This document shows positions 6,112-11,199 of a DNA stretch of 11,199 bases, one piece after another (position 1 is the first letter of the stretch; the number at the start of each line of letters is the position of its first letter). The DNA is from a bacterium (lineage in GTDB: Bacteria; UBA9089; CG2-30-40-21): NCBI GenBank assembly GCA_018814245.1, contig JAHIZN010000182.1, positions 1 to 11,199 of the forward strand, written 5' to 3'. The notes beneath the pieces were generated by a model, which did not search any database, was not told where the DNA came from, and saw only the letters and a program-made list of their open reading frames with translations. Both the position numbers and the translations under genes were made by a program.

Positions 6112-6738
6112 TTACTGCTCTGATTCAAGCCCACCGGTGAGCATAACCAATAATCTTCGACTGCATATATCCATATTCATAACAATTGTCTTCATCTCTT
6201 TTGTGAAGTAATTATAGAATACTACCGCAGGGATAGCAACCATCAATCCTGCAGCAGTAGCAACCAATGCCTCAGAAATACCAGCAGCCACAACAGCCGG
6301 ACCACCAGATCCTGATGCAGCCAGATCATGAAATGCCCGGATAATACCAACCACAGTACCAAATAATCCAATAAGCGGTGAAATGTTTCCCAGCGTACCA
6401 AGGATATTAAGAAACCGTTCCATCTTAATCATTTGTTCCATTCGGGTACTAATCATAAGCTCTTCCAAATCAGGTTTATGAAGATATCGGTTTACCAGCC
6501 CAGTTTTCACTACTGCTGAAACCGCACCAGTGGTAATTTCACAAAAGCTTGCAGCCTCCACGAACTTACCTGCGTTTATAAACCTCTGGATATTATCCAT
6601 AAATTTATTGCTGTCAACACTTATCTTGTGAAAAAACCACCATCGTTCAATAACAAAGGCAAGCATAACCATGGAACAAACTAAAAGAATCATCATGGTA
6701 AAACTTTCTCTAATTACAGCGAAAATATTTATGGTCAT
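6112..6738 (-). CDS. MotA/TolQ/ExbB-family proton channel protein
   Basis: This is the channel subunit of a proton-driven inner-membrane motor; family members form pentamers around two ExbD/TolR helices. The 208-aa product is typical in length for a TolQ/ExbB with few extensions. Three membrane helices are visible: about 12-32, 112-135 (NILGTLGNISPLIGLFGTVVGII) and 153-177 (GISEALVATAAGLMVAIPAVVFY). The cytoplasmic loop lies between the first two. E156 in GISEALVATA corresponds to the functionally important helix-3 Glu of the family. The start at 6738 has GGGAGG 8 bases upstream. Two ExbD-type genes follow on the same strand, giving a one-channel, two-ExbD set. A repeat element separates them, so co-transcription is likely but not certain. 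ExbB, TolQ and gliding-motor relatives cannot be separated by eye, so no symbol is given. Confidence 0.93.
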   Translation of the reverse strand: MTINIFAVIRESFTMMILLVCSMVMLAFVIERWWFFHKISVDSNKFMDNIQRFINAGKFVEAASFCEITTGAVSAVVKTGLVNRYLHKPDLEELMISTRMEQMIKMERFLNILGTLGNISPLIGLFGTVVGIIRAFHDLAASGSGGPAVVAAGISEALVATAAGLMVAIPAVVFYNYFTKEMKTIVMNMDICSRRLLVMLTGGLESEQ

Positions 6739-6758
6739 TTCTACAGCCTCCCTTAAAA

Positions 6759-7171
6759 AATTAAAAATTATGAATTAAAAATTAAAAATGAAAGAAGAAG
6801 AGGTGAAACAAACAATGTGTTGGTTCACCGTGAATCGTAATTTTCCATTCGATTGTTAAGCTACTTTTCCCTATGTTTTTGTCCCATATTCCGATGTTTT
6901 TTCAGACACAGAAGGAAAAGGCAAATGGTGTAAATAATTAGACTGAGTTGTCCTTTGCTCTGCCTGTGTGAGCATACATGCAGATTGTTAATTACCTTAT
7001 TTAGCTGGTGGGGAGTATTGATCCCCCTGCCTCTCAATTTTACACTATAGCTTAGCTAAATGGAAGAAAATTACGATTCCGTCTGAAGCAGCACAACATG
7101 ACATTGTGACGAAATACATTTGGCATTTGTTTGTTTCTCCATTTTTAATTTTTAATTCATAATTTTTAATT
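6759..7171. repeat. 413-bp gap bounded by a 32-bp perfect inverted repeat
   Basis: Positions 6759-6790 and 7140-7171 are exact reverse complements, each built from AATTAAAAATTATG-like units. Inward, GTGAAACAAACAATG on the left resembles the complement of the right flank, and GAATCGTAATTTTC (6832-6845) pairs exactly with 7066-7079. GGGGA..TCCCC makes a small hairpin near 7014-7026. The right end supplies the TAA stop of the 137-aa membrane protein gene. I see no reading frame, tRNA or riboswitch in the interior. The arrangement resembles a MITE with AT-rich ends, or a long transcribed hairpin between two genes. Confidence 0.75.
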
Positions 7172-7579
7172 ACTCTTCTGTGCCCAGCCGGTAGTAGTCT
7201 TACCTACTTTTGCTCCTTGTTGCTTCATAACATCCATAACCTTACCAGCTGTACCGGATGAAAAGAAACTCCAACATCCAAACCCAATAGCGAAAGCAAT
7301 AATCACTATCCAAAGAAAATTTACTATATCTGCGGATTTCGAACTGGTCGTCTCAGGCTCTTTTTCCCGAAAATAGCTACTATTAGAAGAAACATTTCTG
7401 GCAGTATAGTTGACAGATCTTTTTTCCTTTTCTATCCCTCCATCGACAGTATCACCATCTATTTCCGGATTCTCCATCTCTTTTTTCCATTCCATGTCTT
7501 GTTTTTGATCAGGTCCGAGGATGTCTTTTATTACCCCCAGAAGCTCTTGCATATCCTCTCTATTTATAGCCTTTGCCAT
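7166..7579 (-). CDS. Small single-pass membrane protein of unknown function
   Basis: No family is recognised. The 137-aa product starts with a hydrophilic, acidic region (MAKAINREDMQELLGVIKDILG, then a Glu/Asp/Lys-rich linker to about residue 83). One membrane helix follows at about 84-106 (DIVNFLWIVIIAFAIGFGCWSFF), then a short basic tail (GKVMDVMKQQGAKVGK). There is no signal peptide, so an N-in topology with the tail outside is plausible, although the basic tail argues for the reverse. The start at 7579 has AAGGGG 8 bases upstream. The stop (TAA) is the first bases of an AT-rich repeat. It precedes the ExbB-type gene on the same strand, separated by a 413-bp palindromic gap, so it could be an accessory of that motor; this rests on position only. 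It carries no TonB- or TolA-like Pro-rich region. Confidence 0.75.
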   Translation of the reverse strand: MAKAINREDMQELLGVIKDILGPDQKQDMEWKKEMENPEIDGDTVDGGIEKEKRSVNYTARNVSSNSSYFREKEPETTSSKSADIVNFLWIVIIAFAIGFGCWSFFSSGTAGKVMDVMKQQGAKVGKTTTGWAQKSN

Positions 7580-7599
7580 TACATATACCCCTTAGAAAT

Positions 7600-7720
7600 A
7601 AAATTAAAAATTAAAAATGAGGGAAGGAAAGAGGAAATTAAAAAATATAGACTGTATTTCATTTTCCCTCCCTTCTTCTTCTCTAATTTTTAATTCATAA
7701 TTTTTAATTTTTAATTTTTT
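7600..7720. repeat. Imperfect palindrome with AT-rich ends and purine/pyrimidine tracts
   Basis: The AT array at 7600-7619 is followed by a purine tract (GAGGGAAGGAAAGAGG); after a centre near 7645-7655 the mirror occurs, CCCTCCCTTCTTCTTCTC and an AT array at 7684-7720. It fills the gap between pyrG and the 137-aa membrane protein gene. The purine tract after the array matches AAAGAAGAAGAGG seen after the array at 6759-6790, so the two gaps share a design. It may fold into a stem in a pyrG read-through transcript. Confidence 0.65.
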
Positions 7721-7722
7721 CC

Positions 7723-9339
7723 TCATATCCTTCCCTGGTGCTTCAGACTAAACAGAACAAAATCCCTGAATAATGGGTGTACGGATGTTGGTTTTGACTT
7801 AAATTCCGGATGAAACTGTGTTGCCACAAACCATGGATGATCCTTAATCTCCACTATTTCCATCAGCCTGCCATCAGGTGAAGTACCAGCCATAATTAGT
7901 CCTGCCTTTTCAAATTTTTCGCAATATGCAGGATTAATTTCATATCGATGCCTGTGTCTTTCAGATATTAATTCTGAGCCATAAGCCTTGAATGTTACTG
8001 TATTCTTTCGCAAGATAGCTAGATAGCTCCCAAGCCGCATGGTTCCGCCCATATTTTCAATATCTTGCTGCTCTTCCATTAAATGTATCACTGGATATGG
8101 TGTCTCAGGGTCAATCTCAACCGAGTTTGCATCTTTAAGCCCAAGAACATTATTGGCAAACTCAATCACCGCACACTGCAAACCAAGGCATATACCAAAA
8201 AATGGAACCTTATTCTCACGGGCATATCTTACAGCCTCTAACTTACCCTCAATCCCCCTGTATCCAAACCCGCCCGGCACCAATATTCCACCCAGATCAG
8301 AAAGGTGCTTTTCTGCATCCTCAGGCGACTTCAGGCTTTCAGAATCAACCCATCTTATATGTACCTTTGTCCCATTAGAAATACCGCCATGATTAAGTGC
8401 TTCGATAATACTTTTATAGGCATCAGGCAGCTTTATATATTTGCCTACCACAGCAATTGTCAGGGAATGCTTTGGACTCTTTAATCGATTCACCATCTCT
8501 GCCCAAGGGTCATCTTCCGCTGAAAGAGAAATCTTATCCGTCAATCCAAGCAAATTAATAATCAGGTTATCCACACCCTGCCGCTTAAAGACAAGGGGAA
8601 CCTCATAGACACTGCTTGCATCATAGGCATTAATTACAGCCTTTTTTTCTACATCACAAAACAGGGAAATCTTTTCTTTTATCTCCTCACTCAAGGCTCG
8701 CTCTGTACGACAGATAAGTATTTCAGGGATAATTCCTATCTCCCTTAATTTATTTACGCTATGCTGAGTTGGCTTTGTCTTTACCTCTCCTGAAACCTTA
8801 ATAAACGGCACCAATGTCAGATGGATATAGATAACATTATTCCTGCCCACATCCTTTCTAAACTGACGAATAGCCTCCAAAAAAGGCATACTCTCCATAT
8901 CTCCAACCGTACCGCCAACCTCAATAATAACCACATCTACCTGATCTTCATCTGCTATCAATTTAATGTTGGATTTTATCTCATCTGTAACATGAGGAAT
9001 AACCTGAACGGTTTGCCCAAGATATTCCCCTTTTCTTTCTTTCGTTATAACTGAATGATATATCTTGCCGGTAGTTACATTGCTCAGCCTGCTCAATTTA
9101 ACATCAGTAAACCGTTCATAATGTCCCAAATCCAGATCTGTTTCAGCCCCATCATCTGTCACATAGACCTCACCGTGCTGATATGGACTCATTGTTCCAG
9201 GATCAATATTGATATAAGGATCAAGCTTTTGCATGGCAATTCTTAACCCCCTTGCTTCTAAAAGGTGACCAATGGAAGCAGCAGTCACACCCTTTCCTAA
9301 TGAAGAAATAACCCCACCAGTTACAAAGATATATTTCAA
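7723..9339 (-). CDS. pyrG: CTP synthase
   Basis: This enzyme makes CTP from UTP, ATP and glutamine, the last step of de novo pyrimidine nucleotide synthesis, in the cytoplasm. The 538-aa product is full length. The N-terminal amidoligase domain shows YIFVTGGVISSLGKGVTAAS, DPYINIDPGTMSPYQHGEV and DDGAETDLDLGHYERF. The C-terminal class I glutamine amidotransferase domain shows the nucleophile in FFGICLGLQ (C384) and the His/Glu pair in ATQFHPEF (H510, E512). All catalytic residues are present. The start is a TTG. Two TTG codons lie 6 bases apart (9345 and 9339). GAGGAGG at 9346-9352 directly abuts the first but is 6 bases from the second, so 9339 (giving MKYIFVTGG, matching other CTP synthases) is preferred. 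The nearest divergent gene, phoH, starts 292 bp away. Confidence 0.98.
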   Translation of the reverse strand: MKYIFVTGGVISSLGKGVTAASIGHLLEARGLRIAMQKLDPYINIDPGTMSPYQHGEVYVTDDGAETDLDLGHYERFTDVKLSRLSNVTTGKIYHSVITKERKGEYLGQTVQVIPHVTDEIKSNIKLIADEDQVDVVIIEVGGTVGDMESMPFLEAIRQFRKDVGRNNVIYIHLTLVPFIKVSGEVKTKPTQHSVNKLREIGIIPEILICRTERALSEEIKEKISLFCDVEKKAVINAYDASSVYEVPLVFKRQGVDNLIINLLGLTDKISLSAEDDPWAEMVNRLKSPKHSLTIAVVGKYIKLPDAYKSIIEALNHGGISNGTKVHIRWVDSESLKSPEDAEKHLSDLGGILVPGGFGYRGIEGKLEAVRYARENKVPFFGICLGLQCAVIEFANNVLGLKDANSVEIDPETPYPVIHLMEEQQDIENMGGTMRLGSYLAILRKNTVTFKAYGSELISERHRHRYEINPAYCEKFEKAGLIMAGTSPDGRLMEIVEIKDHPWFVATQFHPEFKSKPTSVHPLFRDFVLFSLKHQGRI

Positions 9340-9345
9340 TGCCAA

Positions 9346-9352
9346 CCTCCTC
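9346..9352 (-). promoter_or_regulatory. Ribosome binding site deciding the pyrG TTG start
   Basis: GAGGAGG on the minus strand touches the TTG at 9345 with no spacer, but has an ideal 6-base spacing to the TTG at 9339. There is no in-frame ATG near the conserved N-terminus, so pyrG initiates at a TTG in either case. Confidence 0.8.
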
Positions 9353-9356
9353 GTAT

Positions 9357-9403
9357 AATTATGAATTATGAATTATGAATTATGAATTAAAAATTATGAA
9401 TTA
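9357..9403. repeat. AT-rich heptad array (AATTATG x4, then AATTAAA, AATTATG)
   Basis: Consecutive seven-base units AATTATG run from 9357, with one AATTAAA variant, ending near 9403. It lies just upstream of the pyrG ribosome binding site, in the pyrG leader or promoter region. The other six arrays of the same unit in this window lie at 4535-4570, 4734-4769, 6753-6790, 7141-7172, 7600-7619 and 7684-7720. Confidence 0.85.
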
Positions 9404-9417
9404 CAGATTTGGGTAAT

Positions 9418-9526
9418 TTAGTAAGAGTTCAGCTATCATAGGAATCTCCCCTCTGTGCTTTCGTGATGAACATTCATCAGCTTTCAAAAAAACCTAAACA
9501 TCGAGTGATAGCTGATAGCTTACTTA
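9418..9526. repeat. Imperfect inverted repeat between pyrG and phoH
   Basis: Arms 9418-9438 and 9506-9526 match at 17 of 21 positions, sharing TCAGCTATCA. A small GATGAA/TTCATC hairpin lies inside at 9465-9478. Beyond the right arm, TTTTTAATTAAATGCAA (9541-9557) is the exact complement of 4527-4543, the sequence that leads into the AT array upstream of the coiled-coil gene. No gene in this gap. Confidence 0.6.
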
Positions 9527-9570
9527 ATATTATATCAAACTTTTTAATTAAATGCAACAAAAAATATTTG

Positions 9571-9599
9571 TTGACAAATCAATGAATATTTAGTAATAT
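9571..9599 (+). promoter_or_regulatory. Sigma70-type promoter for phoH
   Basis: A perfect -35 box TTGACA (9571-9576) is followed by a 17-base spacer and the -10-like hexamer TAATAT (9594-9599, four of six consensus positions). Transcription would start near 9606, giving a leader of about 25 bases before the phoH ATG at 9632. A poly-A/T-rich stretch upstream could act as an UP element. It lies outside the inverted repeat at 9418-9526. Confidence 0.7.
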
Positions 9600-9631
9600 G
9601 ATAGAAAATGCTTACGGTCCGGAGGTGCAAC

Positions 9632-10948
9632 ATGAAAACATTTGTTCTGGATACTAATGTCTTGCTTCATGATCCAAACGCCATATTTGTCTTTGCAGAC
9701 AATGAGGTGGTGGTGCCTTTATGCGTGGTAGAAGAAATAGATGAACAAAAGAAGCGGGTTGATGAAATTGGCAGAAATTCCAGGCATGTTGCCAGGAGCT
9801 TAGATGAATTAAGAAAAAAAAATTCATTATTAGATGGAGTAAAGATGGAGAATAATGGATTATTGCGGATAGAGATCCCGCCTTCTGTTTCATCCAGTGC
9901 CTTCCCATCAGGTCTTGACCCACAAAAGGTAGATAATCAGATATTAGCCTTAGCCATCCATCTGAAAAAGATCAAGAAAAATCAGATTATCCTTGTCAGT
10001 AAAGACATTACCATGAGAATAAAGGCAGATGCCCTTGGTCTATTTTGTCAGGATTATGAACGGCATAAGGTTGATGTGGATAAATTCTACACAGGAACCG
10101 CTGTCATAGAGACAGATGCAGAGGTTATAAACAAATTTTATGCTGATGGCAGGCTAACAGTGGAAGATACCTCTTTTGAGGCAAACCAGAACATTACCAT
10201 TGTTGACAGGCTTAATCCATCCCACTCTGGTATTGGACGATACAACCTTAAGGAAAAGGCAATCCTTCCACTTAACTCAGCTAAAATCAACCTCTGGGGA
10301 ATAAGGGCACACAATAGAGAACAACAGTTTGCGATAGATATGCTTTTAGATGATAGACTTCAGCTTGTAACCTTGATTGGTATTGCAGGAACAGGAAAAA
10401 CCCTGCTTGCCCTTGCCGCAGGGCTGACAAAGGTGATCAAGGATGAGCAATATCAGAAACTCCTGATAACCAGACCAATTATTCCTGTTGGCAAGGATAT
10501 TGGTTTTTTGCCTGGTGATGTAGAGGCAAAGCTCATGCCAAGGATGCAGCCCATATCTGATAACCTGTCATTTCTCTTTTCCCTTCAGCATGAGGAACAA
10601 TTCTCAAATGTAAGTCTGGAATCTCTGATTGATGATGAAATAGTTGAGCTGGAAGCCCTTTCATACATCAGGGGCAGATCCATTCCCAATCAATTTATCA
10701 TTGTTGATGAGGCACAAAATCTAACCCCGCATGAGATGAAAACAATTATTACCCGTGCAGGCAATGGTACCAAGATAGTTATTACCGGTGACCATTATCA
10801 GATTGATAATCCATACCTTGATTCATGCAGTAACGGCTTGACCTATTTGATAGAAAGATTCAAAGGGGCAGAGATATTTGGACATATAACGCTTGTTAAG
10901 GGTGAAAGATCTCCTTTGGCAGAGATTGCTGCAGAGTTGCTGGATTAA
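9632..10948 (+). CDS. phoH: PIN-domain PhoH-family ATPase (PhoH2/YlaK-like)
   Basis: PIN-PhoH proteins couple a PIN-type ribonuclease domain to a PhoH ATPase and act on RNA; some homologues unwind and cut RNA. The 438-aa product has an N-terminal PIN domain (FVLDTNVLLHD at 4-14), with acidic residues D7, E35, D101 and D125 in the positions expected for metal binding. A linker region runs from about 150 to 225. The C-terminal ATPase has Walker A GIAGTGKT (250-257), RPIIPVGKDIGFLPGD (281-296), Walker B FIIVDEAQNL (355-364) and VITGDHYQID (383-392). Both domains look intact. The ATG at 9632 is preferred over the frame from 9608 because GGAGGT lies 5 bases upstream and homologues begin at the DTNVLLHDP block. 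It is transcribed divergently from pyrG, from its own promoter. The gene is followed 2 bases after the stop by an inverted-repeat element. Its physiological role in this organism is unknown. Confidence 0.95.
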   Translation: MKTFVLDTNVLLHDPNAIFVFADNEVVVPLCVVEEIDEQKKRVDEIGRNSRHVARSLDELRKKNSLLDGVKMENNGLLRIEIPPSVSSSAFPSGLDPQKVDNQILALAIHLKKIKKNQIILVSKDITMRIKADALGLFCQDYERHKVDVDKFYTGTAVIETDAEVINKFYADGRLTVEDTSFEANQNITIVDRLNPSHSGIGRYNLKEKAILPLNSAKINLWGIRAHNREQQFAIDMLLDDRLQLVTLIGIAGTGKTLLALAAGLTKVIKDEQYQKLLITRPIIPVGKDIGFLPGDVEAKLMPRMQPISDNLSFLFSLQHEEQFSNVSLESLIDDEIVELEALSYIRGRSIPNQFIIVDEAQNLTPHEMKTIITRAGNGTKIVITGDHYQIDNPYLDSCSNGLTYLIERFKGAEIFGHITLVKGERSPLAEIAAELLD

Positions 10949-10950
10949 TC

Positions 10951-11199
10951 GTAACTACTCAGCTGCTGTGATTTTTTAGTGGATTATTAGCCAGCAGCTA
11001 TTGCAACGAGAAGAGAAAGATCCACAAAGGGTGTAAATCTTAAGAGATGAACCCTTGTCAACGGCTCTTCTTGTTTGCAATTACTCCTGTTTTGCTGCAA
11101 TTATTTTTCCTAAGTTTACACCCTTTGTGGCTCTTTCTCTGTAAAAGCGTATTGACTGATTTCATGTCATGTGTGAAAATGAGATAGCTGAGTAGTTAC
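10951..11199. repeat. 249-bp nested inverted repeat after phoH (copy B)
   Basis: Terminal arms GTAACTACTCAGCT (10951-10964) and AGCTGAGTAGTTAC (11186-11199) are exact and end at the window edge, so the true end may lie beyond. Inner arms 11013-11037 and 11115-11139 match at 24 of 25 positions (CCACAAAGGGTGTAAA core). The interior 11013-11095 aligns in inverted orientation with 5838-5920 of copy A, including CCCTTGTCA and TTTGCAATTACT. It starts 2 bases after the phoH stop and could form the 3' stem of that transcript. No gene is visible here. Confidence 0.75.

Noticed and set aside
6112..6738. Zorya-type defence motor (ZorA/ZorB)
   Set aside because: The channel protein is only 208 aa without the long cytoplasmic tail of ZorA, the partners are short ExbD-type proteins without a peptidoglycan-binding domain, and no ZorC/D/E genes are present.
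9632..10948. phoH as a toxin-antitoxin module
   Set aside because: Some PIN-PhoH genes have a small antitoxin gene just upstream, but between 9400 and 9631 there is no small reading frame with a ribosome site on the same strand.

Overview
The window looks like chromosomal DNA of an uncultured, AT-rich, Gram-negative-type (diderm) bacterium. The diderm inference rests on an ExbB/TolQ-type proton channel with two ExbD/TolR-type partners, a PAAR spike-tip protein and a secreted protein with a cleavable signal peptide. No gene is diagnostic of a phylum, so I do not assign one. About a quarter of the window is non-coding, which is high for a bacterium, and nearly all of that space is made of nested inverted repeats and AT-rich tandem repeats.

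Layout: every gene except the last is on the minus strand. Reading in the direction of transcription from about 9340 down to 1, they are: CTP synthase (pyrG, with a TTG start); a 137-aa single-pass membrane protein; an ExbB/TolQ-type channel subunit; two ExbD/TolR-type proteins overlapping by 4 bp; a 189-aa coiled-coil protein with a C-terminal membrane anchor; an Opp/Dpp-type ABC ATPase with no permease or binding protein nearby; a 517-aa secreted TPR-like protein; and a PAAR protein cut by the window edge. A PIN-PhoH ATPase gene (9632-10948) diverges from pyrG on the plus strand and has the only clear sigma70-type promoter I can see.

Intergenic regions: at least six of the eight gene gaps contain long imperfect palindromes. 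Seven AT-rich arrays built on a seven-base unit (AATTATG / AATTAAA) lie next to genes, and in three gaps they form opposing arms around the gap. One gap is bounded by a perfect 32-bp inverted repeat (6759-6790 and 7140-7171). Two arrays supply the stop codon of the adjacent gene. A second family of nested palindromes, with a GGGTGTAAA-containing core, occurs twice: inside the exbB-exbD gap and directly after phoH. A 14-base word, CTGCCAGAGGTGCT, recurs four times in otherwise different elements.

Function: the three ExbB/ExbD genes plausibly form one proton-driven motor that energises an envelope process, but no TonB, TolA or receptor is visible. The PAAR protein and the secreted TPR-like protein may belong to a contractile injection or surface system continuing beyond position 1. 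PyrG and PhoH are housekeeping. I see no CRISPR array, tRNA, rRNA, transposase or recognisable defence system. The most unusual content is the repeat architecture.
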